Shown here: piece by piece, positions 20,761-29,450 of the stretch | Layout: each line of letters opens with the position of its first letter | Position numbering within the stretch: position 1 is the first letter of the stretch | NCBI GenBank assembly: GCA_002727315.1 | Contig: PBWR01000016.1 | Location: 1 to 41,194 of the forward strand | From: Alphaproteobacteria bacterium | GTDB taxonomy: Bacteria > Pseudomonadota > Alphaproteobacteria > UBA6615 | Length of the DNA: 41,194 nt | Direction: 5' to 3' | Notes under the pieces: model-generated | The model's input: the letters and a program-made list of their open reading frames with translations, nothing else | Database searches by the model: none | What the model was told of the DNA's origin: nothing | Made by a program: the position numbers and the translations under genes

Positions 20761-21845
20761 GTCTCGAAGAGAAGCTCGATCGTGTCGTGGAGCGGCACGC
20801 ACAACTCTCGGGTTTGCTCGCCGCATCGGACGGCAGCGATCCGCAGGAGTATGTGAAGCTGTCCAAGGAGTATGCGGAACTCACCCAGGTGGTCGACACG
20901 GTGCTCGCGCTGCGCGGCGCCCGGGAAGAAATCGTGGGGCTGAACGAAATTCTCGAAGACAGCGATGCCGACGATGAGATGAAGGAGCTCGCTCAGGCCG
21001 AGTTGGAAGAGTTGCGGGCGAAGGAGCCCAATCTGGAGCAGAAGCTCAAGGTCATGCTGTTGCCGAAGGACGATGCGGATACGAAGAACGCGATCCTCGA
21101 AATCCGGGCCGGCACCGGCGGCGATGAAGCGGGTCTTTTCGCGGCCAACCTGTTCCGCATGTATCAGCGATACGCCGAGAATCATGGCTGGAAGGTCGAG
21201 GTGATGGATTCCAGCGATACCGGCATTGGCGGCTTCAAGGAAGTCGTCTCGAGTATTTCCGGCCAGGACGTTTTCTCGCGCCTGAAATACGAGTCCGGCG
21301 TTCACCGCGTGCAACGGGTTCCGGAGACCGAGAGCAGCGGGCGTATTCACACCTCTGCGGCAACGGTCGCGGTGCTGCCCGAGGCGGAGGAGGTCGATAT
21401 CGATGTGGCCGAAGCGGATCTGCGGGTCGACACCTACCGGGCATCGGGGCCCGGAGGACAGTCGGTCAACACCACCGACAGCGCGGTCCGGATCACCCAT
21501 TTGCCGACAGGTATCGTCGTCACGCAGCAAGACGAGAAATCCCAGCACAAGAACCGGGCGAAGGCGATGCGCGTCCTGCGCGCCCGCCTGTATGAGCACG
21601 AACGCCAGCAGATCGATGCGGAACGCGCGGCCGCGCGCCGCAATCAGGTCGGTTCGGGCGACCGCTCGGAACGCATCCGGACCTATAACTTTCCGCAAGG
21701 CCGGGTGACGGATCACCGGATCAACTTGACGCTGCACAAGCTCGACAAGATCCTCGATGGTGAGGCGCTCGACGAGCTGATCGATGCACTGACGACCGAG
21801 GACCAGGCGGCCCAGCTTGCAGAGGAAGATAATATCGATGGGTGA
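20757..21845 (+). CDS. prfA: Peptide chain release factor 1
   Basis: RF1 ends translation at UAA and UAG. The 362-residue protein has the coiled-coil N-domain (about 1-100, [16 protein letters not shown]), the [21 protein letters not shown] region, the [30 protein letters not shown] core, GGQ at residues 233-235 ([17 protein letters not shown]), the target of PrmC methylation, and [22 protein letters not shown]. It overlaps hemA by 4 nt and prmC by 8 nt, a tightly coupled unit. RF1 reads UAG and UAA, so an intact copy argues against stop reassignment as the reason for internal TAG/TAA codons in neighbouring genes. Confidence 0.98.
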   Translation: MSLEEKLDRVVERHAQLSGLLAASDGSDPQEYVKLSKEYAELTQVVDTVLALRGAREEIVGLNEILEDSDADDEMKELAQAELEELRAKEPNLEQKLKVMLLPKDDADTKNAILEIRAGTGGDEAGLFAANLFRMYQRYAENHGWKVEVMDSSDTGIGGFKEVVSSISGQDVFSRLKYESGVHRVQRVPETESSGRIHTSAATVAVLPEAEEVDIDVAEADLRVDTYRASGPGGQSVNTTDSAVRITHLPTGIVVTQQDEKSQHKNRAKAMRVLRARLYEHERQQIDAERAAARRNQVGSGDRSERIRTYNFPQGRVTDHRINLTLHKLDKILDGEALDELIDALTTEDQAAQLAEEDNIDG

Positions 21846-22710
21846 TCCAGCAACGGACACGGTCGCCGGGGTTCTTCGCGATGCCGGCGCCCGCCTGCGC
21901 AAAGCGGGGACCGAGAGCCCCGATCTGGATGCGCGCCTGCTTCTGTCGCGGACCATGGGCAAGGACGCGCCCTGGCTGATCGCCAATCGCGACACGCCGG
22001 TGACACCGGCAACACGTGATCAGTATGCGGCTTTGCTGTCCCGCCGCGTCGGCCGTGAGCCGATGTCCCAGATCCTGGGTGAACGTGAATTCTGGTCCCG
22101 CTCGTTCGAGGTCACCGCGGACGTTCTCACCCCCAGGCCCGACAGCGAGACATTGATCGAGACGGTTCTCGCCGCACAGCCGGACCGAAATTTGCCGCTT
22201 CGCATTCTGGACCTGGGAACGGGGACGGGCTGCCTGTTTCTGACCATGCTTTCGGAACTCCCCAGCGCCACGGGGCTTGGCGTTGACGTGTCGGGCGCTG
22301 CCCTGGCCGTCGCGCAGCGCAATGCTGCGGCGCTCGACCTCACCGGGCGCACGCGCTGGATTGTTTCGGACTGGTGCGCCGATGTGTCGGGTTTATTCGA
22401 CATCATCGTATCGAACCCGCCCTATATCGAAACCGCCGCGCTCGCACATCTGGACCGGGATGTTTCAGCGTTCGAACCGCACCTGGCCCTCGATGGCGGT
22501 GCGGACGGATTGGCATGCTATCGCGCGATCCTGGCCGGTGTCGGGCGGGTGATGACGGCACGGACCCAACTGGTTTTCGAGATCGGTGAAGGCCAGCAGG
22601 ATGCCGTGACGCAGGTCGCCGAGACGGCGGGGCTGCGGCTCGTCAGGGTGACCCGGGATTTGGCAGATCGTGTCAGGGTCCTGGTTTTCGAGGTCGCCGC
22701 GGGATGCTGA
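21838..22710 (+). CDS. prmC: Peptide chain release factor N5-glutamine methyltransferase PrmC
   Basis: PrmC methylates the Gln of the GGQ motif in release factors. The 290-residue protein has the helical N-domain (about 1-95), LILGEREFW-type segment [30 protein letters not shown] motif [16 protein letters not shown], and the substrate-binding motif [14 protein letters not shown]. The ATG at 21838 is chosen because it follows AGAGGAAG and overlaps the prfA stop by 8 nt; an upstream in-frame start at 21817 lies deeper in prfA. It is the direct partner of the preceding gene. Intact. Confidence 0.96.
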   Translation: MGDPATDTVAGVLRDAGARLRKAGTESPDLDARLLLSRTMGKDAPWLIANRDTPVTPATRDQYAALLSRRVGREPMSQILGEREFWSRSFEVTADVLTPRPDSETLIETVLAAQPDRNLPLRILDLGTGTGCLFLTMLSELPSATGLGVDVSGAALAVAQRNAAALDLTGRTRWIVSDWCADVSGLFDIIVSNPPYIETAALAHLDRDVSAFEPHLALDGGADGLACYRAILAGVGRVMTARTQLVFEIGEGQQDAVTQVAETAGLRLVRVTRDLADRVRVLVFEVAAGC

Positions 22711-22957
22711 ATTGGCACAAAAAAATGCTTGGAAAACAATGCCGAGCCGCCTAGGGTGACCGCGTCAGATGCAGCGCGCGCCGCTTTTTGTGATCACAAT
22801 CCACTAAGCCTAAGCGACAAATTTGAACTCCCGGATCCGAAGTTGAAATCACCACTCGCGGTCGAGCGTTGATTTCAGGGAAGCGTGCGATCCAATTGGA
22901 CCTGACCGGTTCGGACGGGTGATAGACCGTAATCAGTAACTCTGATCGACGGATACA

Positions 22958-23494
22958 ATGCGACCAAACGCAAACTCCAGGCGGACACGGGGCCGCGGCG
23001 GACGGAAGTCCGGCAATTCCCGTAATCAGACGTTCGACAGCAATGGCCCTGGCGCTCGCGTACGGGGTAATGCGTCGCAGATCTACGAGAAGTATCAGCA
23101 GCTGGCCCGCGATGCGGCTTCGAGTGGCGACCGCGTCGGCGCCGAGAATTTTCTGCAGCATGCCGAGCACTATTATCGTTTGATGAGCGCGAACGCCGCC
23201 AAGAACGAGCAGCGCAACGCGCAGGATGAATCGGCACGCGAGAATGCGGGCAGCAACGAGGCTGGCGAAGAAGCACAGGCGAGCGTCGAGACGCCCTCTG
23301 CGGAAGAAGCCGACAATGCGGAAGAGGCCCAGTCGGACAATGGCAGCCGGGCGAACGGTCGCAAACGTCGTTCGCGCAAGTCGAACGGCAGCAGTTCCGA
23401 ATCTTTCGCCGACAAGCTCGATGGCGAACCCGAAGTCGCGGCGGCTGACGAGAGTGATGCGGCCGGAGACGACGGCGAGACGGCGTCGGCCTAG
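22958..23494 (+). CDS. DUF4167 domain protein
   Basis: A 178-residue basic/acidic low-complexity protein. The DUF4167 domain (residues about 10-85) reads SRRTRGRGGRKSGN, RVRGNASQIYEKYQQLARDA, GDRVGAENFLQHAEHYYRLM. It is followed by a disordered Glu/Ala-rich stretch, a basic patch (NGRKRRSRKSNG, about 131-142) and an acidic tail. The domain is largely confined to alphaproteobacteria and often follows prmC; its function is not established, though the Arg/Gly-rich N-terminus suggests nucleic-acid contact. The preceding 247-bp spacer (22711-22957) holds no gene that I can see, so this gene may have its own promoter. Confidence 0.9.
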   Translation: MRPNANSRRTRGRGGRKSGNSRNQTFDSNGPGARVRGNASQIYEKYQQLARDAASSGDRVGAENFLQHAEHYYRLMSANAAKNEQRNAQDESARENAGSNEAGEEAQASVETPSAEEADNAEEAQSDNGSRANGRKRRSRKSNGSSSESFADKLDGEPEVAAADESDAAGDDGETASA

Positions 23495-23523
23495 CCCCGC
23501 TTGTGCCGGGCAATCGACCCGGC

Positions 23524-23625
23524 TCAGTGATCCAGTACAGACAGCGTATCGTCCGGGCGAATGTCGCCCGGTGCGATGATTTTTGCGTAGACGCCGAGGT
23601 CCGCATGCCCCCATCCGGCGTGCGG
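23524..23625 (-). pseudogene. C-terminal remnant of a MOSC domain protein
   Basis: Immediately after the M23 peptidase stop, and in the same frame, 33 codons read PHAGWGHADLGVYAKIIAPG followed by DIRPDDTLSVLDH and a TGA at 23524-23526. GHxDLGVYAxV followed by GxIRxGD is the end of a MOSC domain (molybdenum-cofactor-sulfurase C-terminal type). No N-terminal MOSC part, start codon or ribosome binding site is present. It looks like the stump left by a deletion that joined a lost MOSC gene to the end of the peptidase gene. A GC-rich hairpin without a T-tract follows at 23505-23524. Confidence 0.7.
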
Positions 23626-25008
23626 CTAGCAGGTGTCGACGTTTCCGTCGCAGTCGGGCTGATCGCTGCGGTTCGCCACGAGATGCGGTGACGCCAGCGC
23701 GGCAAAGTGCGTGTCGAGAGACTCGCGGTGAACCTGAAAGGCGGCCAGGCGTTCACCCTTCAGCTTTTCGCCGCTCGGCAGTTTCAGTGCCAGGGGGTTG
23801 ATCTGGCGGCCATCGCGGTGAATCTCGTAATGCAGATGCGGGCCGGTCGAGCGCCCGGTGGAGCCGACATAGCCAATGACCTGTCCCTGGCGAACCCGCT
23901 TGCCGGAGCGGACGCCGCGCGCATAGCCGTTCAGATGGGCGTAGGCGGTCGAATAGGTGCCGTTGTGCCGGATCTTGATGTACTTGCCGTACCCCCCGTT
24001 GACCGTTGCCATGACGACGGTGCCGTCGCCGGCGGCATAGATCGGGGTGCCGGTCGGGGCCGCGAAATCGACCCCGGCATGAAGGCGAGTGTAACCGAGG
24101 ATCGGATGCTTGCGCTTGCCGAAGCGCGAGGACAGGCGAGCGCCATCCAGAGGTGTCTTCATCAGCGCCTTGCGCACGCTCTCACCCTTGGCGGTGAAAT
24201 AGTCGATCGTGCCCTTCGACGTCTCGAACCGGTAGAGGGGAAGCTGGGTGCCGCGCAATGTAAGCTTGGCGTAGTGCACGTCGCCATTGTTGACGATCAC
24301 ATCGTCTGCGTTGCGCTGGCGTTCGAACATGATCTCGAAGGAATCGCCGTTCCAGATATCGCGCTGGAAATCGACATCGAAGCTGTAGATGCGGATCAGC
24401 TCGATCAGAACCGAGATTGGGATGCCCGCGTCGCGCCCGTTCACGAATAGGCTGGAATCGATCTGGCCGCTGACCCGCACGAACTCGGTCTCCAAGGGCA
24501 GTTCGACCTCGCGGGCCACAAAACTGCCGGCATCTTCGCGGTCGACCAGGACCTCGCGGTCATATGTCACCGGGAGACGAAGCGAGGACAGGTAATAGTC
24601 GAGACCCTCGGTCTGGGTCGTCGGTTCCATCGACACGGGCCCGAGTGTGACCTGGAGTTTGTCTCCGACCCTCAAGTCTCGGCGTGGATCGTAGACACCT
24701 TTCAGAGACTGGATCGCGACATGGGCTTCGGCGCGTTCCGCACCTGCGTTCACCAGAACATCCATGAGATTGTCGCCATTCTCGATTGCCATGGTGCGGA
24801 CAATCGGCTTCGGCGGTTCCAGCTTGGCGACGATAACCGGTTCGGGGGCCGGGGCCGGCGGGGCGGCAGTGGTTTCGACCTGGGCGGGTGCGTCCCGTTC
24901 CGTGCCGTTGCCGACAATTGCACCGGCGACATAGGCCAGTGCCGGCAGCAGCAATACAACCGCGACAATGCCGGCCAGCCCGGGTTTTCTTCGCAGATCG
25001 AACGTCAA
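23626..25008 (-). CDS. M23 family murein endopeptidase with LysM-like N-terminal region
   Basis: A 460-residue periplasmic peptidoglycan hydrolase of the MepM/ShyA type, which cuts D,D-crosslinks. A single N-terminal anchor/signal (GLAGIVAVVLLLPALAYVAGAIVG, about 10-33) and a Pro/Ala linker are followed by a LysM-like segment (about 70-120, NGDNLMDVLVNAGA, LRVGDKLQV), a regulatory middle, and the LytM domain (about 300-420). The zinc ligands are visible in RLHAGVDFAAPTGTPIYAAGDG and in STGPHLHYEIHRDG. The last 14 residues (SDQPDCDGNVDTC) are unlike the family and lead in frame into a MOSC stump, so the C-terminus may derive from a deletion junction. The start ATG at 25008 is clear. Confidence 0.92.
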   Translation of the reverse strand: MTFDLRRKPGLAGIVAVVLLLPALAYVAGAIVGNGTERDAPAQVETTAAPPAPAPEPVIVAKLEPPKPIVRTMAIENGDNLMDVLVNAGAERAEAHVAIQSLKGVYDPRRDLRVGDKLQVTLGPVSMEPTTQTEGLDYYLSSLRLPVTYDREVLVDREDAGSFVAREVELPLETEFVRVSGQIDSSLFVNGRDAGIPISVLIELIRIYSFDVDFQRDIWNGDSFEIMFERQRNADDVIVNNGDVHYAKLTLRGTQLPLYRFETSKGTIDYFTAKGESVRKALMKTPLDGARLSSRFGKRKHPILGYTRLHAGVDFAAPTGTPIYAAGDGTVVMATVNGGYGKYIKIRHNGTYSTAYAHLNGYARGVRSGKRVRQGQVIGYVGSTGRSTGPHLHYEIHRDGRQINPLALKLPSGEKLKGERLAAFQVHRESLDTHFAALASPHLVANRSDQPDCDGNVDTC

Positions 25009-25074
25009 GTGCCGATTCCCTCGCCCGAATCAAATGTCGGCAAATCATTTGTATCGAGTCGCCGACTGCTGGCG

Positions 25075-25103
25075 AAGATGCGAAACGCCACGGTTCGTGT
25101 CAA
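25075..25103 (-). promoter_or_regulatory. Candidate sigma-70 promoter for the M23 peptidase gene
   Basis: On the minus strand, TTGACA (25098-25103) is followed after 17 nt by CATCTT (25075-25080). The -35 matches consensus fully, the -10 poorly (three of six). It lies about 70 bp before the peptidase start. An inverted repeat AAACGA-TCAC-TCGTTT at 25105-25120 abuts the -35 and could be an operator or the end of the upstream MATE transcript. Confidence 0.4.
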
Positions 25104-25156
25104 CAAACGATCACTCGTTTCGATAAACTTTTCGTAACAGTATCAGCAGTTTGTGG

Positions 25157-26509
25157 CTATTCCGCGACCATCCGCTCAAGTCGTGGATAGTAGATCGCAA
25201 GGGTCACGGCACGCAGTACCATGAACGCCATCACCGCTGCCCATAGCCCGTGATTCCCCCAGAATTGGGGCAGGGTGAAGATCAAGACGGTGTAGGCGGC
25301 TACCGAAACAATCATCGCATTGCGCATTTCGGCGGCCCGCGTGGCGCCGATGAAAATTCCGTCGAGCTGGTAGGCCCAGACCGAAAGCAGCGGTGAGAGA
25401 GTCATCCAGGGCAGAAAATCCGCCGCGAAATCGCGCAGGGGGTCGATGCTGGTCAGCACGCTCAACAGGCGCGGTCCGGCCACGGCATAGACCACCGCAT
25501 ACCCGACCGCCACGCAGCCGGCCATGAACGTGGATGCGATGACGGTCGCGCGCAGGGCACGGCGGTTGCGTGCGCCGACGGCTTCGCCCACCAGCGCCGT
25601 CGTGGCGTGAGCAAAGCCATCCAGCCCGTGGGCCAGGAAGGATTGAAAATTCATCAGCAACGCGTTTGCGGCCAGCGTGGTTGTGCCCAGACGCGCGCCC
25701 GACCAGGTCAGCAATGACCATGCGAAGATCATCGCAAGCGTGCGAATGAATATGTCGCGGCTCACCCGAAACAGGGCGCCCAGGGCGACCAGATCGAATA
25801 TCCGGTCTCGAACCCAGTTCCCTTCGATGTGCCTTAACCGCAGCGCGATCACGATCAGCCCTGCCGCGGCGCCCGTGTACTGGGCCAGCGCCGTTGCCAG
25901 GGCCACACCCTCGATGCCCCAGCCTAGATCGACGACGAACCAGATATCGAGGGCCGCGTTCAACCCGTTGATGATGATCTGGATGGCGAGCGCGGCACGA
26001 GCGTACTGCATGCCCAGCATCCAACCGAGGATCGCATAGTTGGCGAGCGTCGCCGGTGCGCCCCAGATGCGGATGTCGAAATAGGCGCGCGCCAGCTGTT
26101 CCACGTCCGGCGCCGCTTCGATGATCTGCAGGGCGAGGGCGCGCAGCGGGAATTGTGCCATCAGCAAGACCAGGGCGGCGGCGGCTCCAATCAGGAGCGC
26201 GCGCGCCAGGACCGATCGGATCTCGGTGCCATCGGCGCGCCCGTTTGCTTGGGCCGTGAACCCCGATGTGCCCATGCGCAGGAAGCCGAAGCCCCAATAC
26301 AGGAACGCAAAGATCATGCTGCCGATGGCGACTCCGCCGACATAGGCGGGGTCCGGGAGGTGACCCATGACGGCGGTGTCGACGGCACCCAGCATGGGCA
26401 CCGTCAAATTCGACAGGATGGTGGGCCAGGAAAGGTTCCAGATCCGGCCATAGGGACCGCGTCGCACTTGTCCCCGCAGCCCCTCGCTTCCACTCGCCGG
26501 TCTGGCCAT
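25157..26509 (-). CDS. MATE family multidrug/metabolite exporter (DinF-like)
   Basis: A 450-residue inner-membrane antiporter with about 12 transmembrane segments in two homologous halves. Family marks are IWNLSWPTILSNLTVPMLGAVDTAVMGHL (residues about 24-52), GTSGFTAQANGRAD, GATATLANY-like GAPATLANYAILGWMLGMQYAR, and GLDGFAHATTALVGEAVGARNRRALR. It resembles the DinF branch. The substrate cannot be told. It starts 15 nt after the gamma-glutamyltransferase stop on the same strand, so the two are probably co-transcribed; export of a gamma-glutamyl product or drug is only speculation. Intact. Confidence 0.93.
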   Translation of the reverse strand: MARPASGSEGLRGQVRRGPYGRIWNLSWPTILSNLTVPMLGAVDTAVMGHLPDPAYVGGVAIGSMIFAFLYWGFGFLRMGTSGFTAQANGRADGTEIRSVLARALLIGAAAALVLLMAQFPLRALALQIIEAAPDVEQLARAYFDIRIWGAPATLANYAILGWMLGMQYARAALAIQIIINGLNAALDIWFVVDLGWGIEGVALATALAQYTGAAAGLIVIALRLRHIEGNWVRDRIFDLVALGALFRVSRDIFIRTLAMIFAWSLLTWSGARLGTTTLAANALLMNFQSFLAHGLDGFAHATTALVGEAVGARNRRALRATVIASTFMAGCVAVGYAVVYAVAGPRLLSVLTSIDPLRDFAADFLPWMTLSPLLSVWAYQLDGIFIGATRAAEMRNAMIVSVAAYTVLIFTLPQFWGNHGLWAAVMAFMVLRAVTLAIYYPRLERMVAE

Positions 26510-26524
26510 CCCGGGTGGGTCGGG

Positions 26525-28339
26525 TTACCGGCCGACGGCGTAGGCTTCCTGAAAGCGCGGGTGTGCTGCGCCTTTCAGGATCCAGCCATGCTCACCGCGT
26601 TCGCGACCCACGGCGGTCATCCGGCCGGAGGCCCAATCGCCGACAAGGGTCATCCGGTGTCCGCGTTCCCTGAGCGCGGCGATGGTGTCTTGCGGAAACC
26701 GGCTCTCGGCCTTCACCACGGCCGGCTGGAACGTGCGGGGGTAGAAGCTCGACGGAAGATGATCGGTGTGAAAATTGGGGGCGTCAATGGCGGCTTGCAG
26801 GTCGTAGCCGTGATGGATGTGGCGCAGGAACATGGTCAGCGCCCATTGATCCTGAGCATCGCCACCGGGGGTTCCGAATGCGAGCGCGGGCTCGCCGTCG
26901 CGCATGGCCAAAGTCGGACTTAGCGTTGTCCGGGGCCGGATGCCGGGCTGCAAGGTCGTCGGGAAACCTTCCTGCAGCCAGAACATCTGGGCGCGGGTCC
27001 CAAGGCAAAAACCCAGTGACGGAATGGTCGGGGACGATTGCAGCCAGCCGCCGCTGGGCATGCACGCAACCATGTTGCCCTCGCGATCGGCCGTGTCGCA
27101 ATGCACCGTGTCGCCGTTTGCACTGCTGGCGGCGTTGGGCTCACCCACGCCGGCCTGCGCCGCGTTCGGTTCGCCCGCGCTGGGTGCGGTCTCCAGCTCC
27201 GGGTCGAGGATTGCGAACTCCGCAAGGCTGGCATTTCGGCCGTCCGGTGCGCCCGGCAGGAAGTCGAGCGAAGCCGTGTCCGCCACCATTGCACGCCGCG
27301 CATCGTTGTAGCCGTCGGATAGCAGCGTCTCGATGGGCACGTCGTTGACCGCCGGGTCGCCGTACCAGGCTTCGCGATCGGCCAGGGCCAGCTTTGCGCA
27401 CTCGACCTGGGTGTGGACGAAGTCGGGTCCCAGAGGGTCCATTCCGGCGATGTCGAAACCCTTGAGGAGCGCCAGTTGCTGCAGAAAGACGGGCCCCTGG
27501 CTCCACACGCCGGGCTTGCAGATCGTGTGGCCGGCATAGTCATAGGTCGCCGGTTCCTCCACCGTTGCGCGCCAGTTGGCCATGTCGTCGCCGGTGAGCA
27601 AGCCGCCATGGGGCCGGCCGGACGAATCCAGCCATTTCGTTTCCCGGCAGAACCGGTCGATCTCCTCGGCGATAAAGCCTTCGTAGAACACACGGTGGGC
27701 GGCCTCGATCGTGTCTTCGCGATCGCCGCCGGCGGCCTCCGCCTCGTCCAGCAGCCTTTGATATGTTGCGGCGAGCACCGGCGTGCGGTGTTGATTGCCG
27801 ACAACCGGCGCCTCGCCGTTGACCAGCCAGGTTTCGGCTGAGCTTGGCCAGGCCGTGCGAAACAGTTCCGCCACGCCTTCGATGATGGAGCGCATCATCG
27901 GGACCACGGCATAGCCGTCCCGGGCGTATCCGATCGCGGGTTCGATGACGTCACGCAGGGAAAGCCGCCCATAATCGCGCAGCAGCAGCATCCAGGCGCC
28001 GAAGGCGCCGGGCACGCACGGCGCCAGCAGCCCGGTGCCGGGTACCAGGTCCAGGCCCAGGGTTCGGTAGGTGTCGATGGTCGCCGCTGCGGGGGAGACC
28101 CCCTGGCCGCAGATGACCTCGACCTTGCTCGTTTGCGCGTTGTACAAGACGATGGGGAGATCACCGCCCGGTCCGTTCTGATAGGGGTGTACGACCTGCA
28201 GCGCGAGCCCCGTGGCGACGGCAGCATCGAAGGCGTTGCCGCCAAGTTCGAGTATGCGCCACCCCGCCATGGTTGCCAGATAGTGGGTCGAGGCGACCAT
28301 GCCGTGTGTGCCACGGATCTCTGGGCGTGTGGTAAACAT
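26525..28339 (-). CDS. Gamma-glutamyltransferase family protein
   Basis: An N-terminal-nucleophile hydrolase that cleaves gamma-glutamyl bonds or transfers the glutamyl group. The 604-residue proenzyme shows GMVASTHYLATMAGWRILELGGNAFDAAVA (residues about 14-43), GPGGDLPIVLYN, GAFGAWMLLLRDYG, and the maturation site GDTVHCDTADREGNMVACMP, where the Thr near residue 411 is the expected nucleophile. SPTLAMRDGEPALAFGTPGGD follows. No signal peptide is evident, so it may be cytoplasmic. The ATG at 28339 follows GGAGA. A linker just before the nucleophile contains two copies of GEPNAA. It is divergent from dgcN, which hints at joint use of gamma- or D-glutamyl compounds (inference). Confidence 0.92.
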   Translation of the reverse strand: MFTTRPEIRGTHGMVASTHYLATMAGWRILELGGNAFDAAVATGLALQVVHPYQNGPGGDLPIVLYNAQTSKVEVICGQGVSPAAATIDTYRTLGLDLVPGTGLLAPCVPGAFGAWMLLLRDYGRLSLRDVIEPAIGYARDGYAVVPMMRSIIEGVAELFRTAWPSSAETWLVNGEAPVVGNQHRTPVLAATYQRLLDEAEAAGGDREDTIEAAHRVFYEGFIAEEIDRFCRETKWLDSSGRPHGGLLTGDDMANWRATVEEPATYDYAGHTICKPGVWSQGPVFLQQLALLKGFDIAGMDPLGPDFVHTQVECAKLALADREAWYGDPAVNDVPIETLLSDGYNDARRAMVADTASLDFLPGAPDGRNASLAEFAILDPELETAPSAGEPNAAQAGVGEPNAASSANGDTVHCDTADREGNMVACMPSGGWLQSSPTIPSLGFCLGTRAQMFWLQEGFPTTLQPGIRPRTTLSPTLAMRDGEPALAFGTPGGDAQDQWALTMFLRHIHHGYDLQAAIDAPNFHTDHLPSSFYPRTFQPAVVKAESRFPQDTIAALRERGHRMTLVGDWASGRMTAVGRERGEHGWILKGAAHPRFQEAYAVGR

Positions 28340-28436
28340 TGGGAGGTATCTCCGCACGAGTGAAGTGCGGACAATAGCGTTCCCCGATGCGGCTCAGCAA
28401 CCGCACCGGGGAGGGCACGTAGAGGAGAGACGGGCT

Positions 28437-29444
28437 GTGGAAATCGAACATCCCTATTTGATGTTTCTTGGAGATGCGGCGGACCAGCTGGCCGCGAAAA
28501 CGGCACAGGGTATCGTCCATTGGCGCCGCGACTGGTGTGTCGGCCAGCTGCGGCTGGACGACTGCGACGCGGACCTCGGGTTGCCCGAAATGTCCATTAC
28601 CGACGCGGCCGCCGCCGGCGTGCGGACGCTGGTGATCGGCGTGGCCAATCGAGGGGGCGTCATCGGGGAAAGCTGGATAGCGACGATCCTCGCGGCGATC
28701 GATGCCGGGATGGACGTGGCGTCCGGGTTGCACGCCCGGATCGCGGACATCCCAGAGGTGGCAGCTGCGGCCGCAGAAAATGATGCACGTCTGTTCGATG
28801 TCCGACACCCCACCGAGACGTTCGACGTGGGGACGGGTGCGCGCCGCCCTGGAAAACGGCTGCTGACCGTTGGGACCGACTGCTCGGTTGGTAAGATGTT
28901 CGCAGCACTCGCGGTCGAGCAGGAGATGTCCGGGCGCGCCATGGATTGCGATTTCCGCGCCACGGGCCAGACCGGGATATTCATTGCCGGGTCCGGCGTC
29001 TCCGTCGATGCGGTTGTATCCGATTTCATTTCAGGGGCGACGGAATGGCTGGCGCCGGCAAATGAACCGGAGCATTGGGACCTGATCGAAGGACAGGGTT
29101 CGTTGTTTCATCCATCCTACGCCGGTGTCACCATGGGGCTCGTGCACGGTGCCCAGCCCGACGCACTGATCCTCTGCCATGAACCCACCCGGACCCACAT
29201 GCGCGGTCTGCCGCACCAGCCGTTGCCGGATATCGGTGATTGCATGGAAGGCCATCTGTCTGCCGCCCGTCTCACCAACCCCGATGTTGCCTGCGTCGGG
29301 ATCGCCATCAACACATCGGTGATGGAGAACGATGCCGCGCGCTTGGAACTGCTGCAGCAGCTCACCGACCGTTTCGAAATACCCGCCGTCGACCCGGTCC
29401 GCGAGGGTATGGCGCCGATCGTCGACAACATGATCGGTGGTTGA
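28437..29444 (+). CDS. dgcN: D-glutamate N-acetyltransferase DgcN (DUF1611 family)
   Basis: The family (DUF1611, P-loop-like) was characterised in D-glutamate catabolism, where DgcN acetylates D-Glu and DgcA then converts N-acetyl-D-Glu to the L form. The 335-residue protein has the Walker-like GTDCSVGKMFAALAVEQEM (about residues 140-160), DFRATGQTGIFIAGSGVSVDAVVSDFISGATEWL, EGQGSLFHPSYAGVTMGLVHG and CHEPTRTHMRGLP. I take the GTG at 28437 (VEIEHPYLMFLGDAADQLAAKTA) because an AGGAG lies at 28422-28426; no ATG fits the conserved N-terminus. Only 6 nt separate it from dgcA, so they form an operon. Confidence 0.88.
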   Translation: MEIEHPYLMFLGDAADQLAAKTAQGIVHWRRDWCVGQLRLDDCDADLGLPEMSITDAAAAGVRTLVIGVANRGGVIGESWIATILAAIDAGMDVASGLHARIADIPEVAAAAAENDARLFDVRHPTETFDVGTGARRPGKRLLTVGTDCSVGKMFAALAVEQEMSGRAMDCDFRATGQTGIFIAGSGVSVDAVVSDFISGATEWLAPANEPEHWDLIEGQGSLFHPSYAGVTMGLVHGAQPDALILCHEPTRTHMRGLPHQPLPDIGDCMEGHLSAARLTNPDVACVGIAINTSVMENDAARLELLQQLTDRFEIPAVDPVREGMAPIVDNMIGG

Positions 29445-29450
29445 GGCGAA

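Noticed and set aside
23505-23524. GC-rich hairpin GCCGGG/CCCGGC after the DUF4167 gene as a terminator
   Set aside because: The stem is good, but no T-tract follows on either strand, so an intrinsic terminator cannot be claimed.
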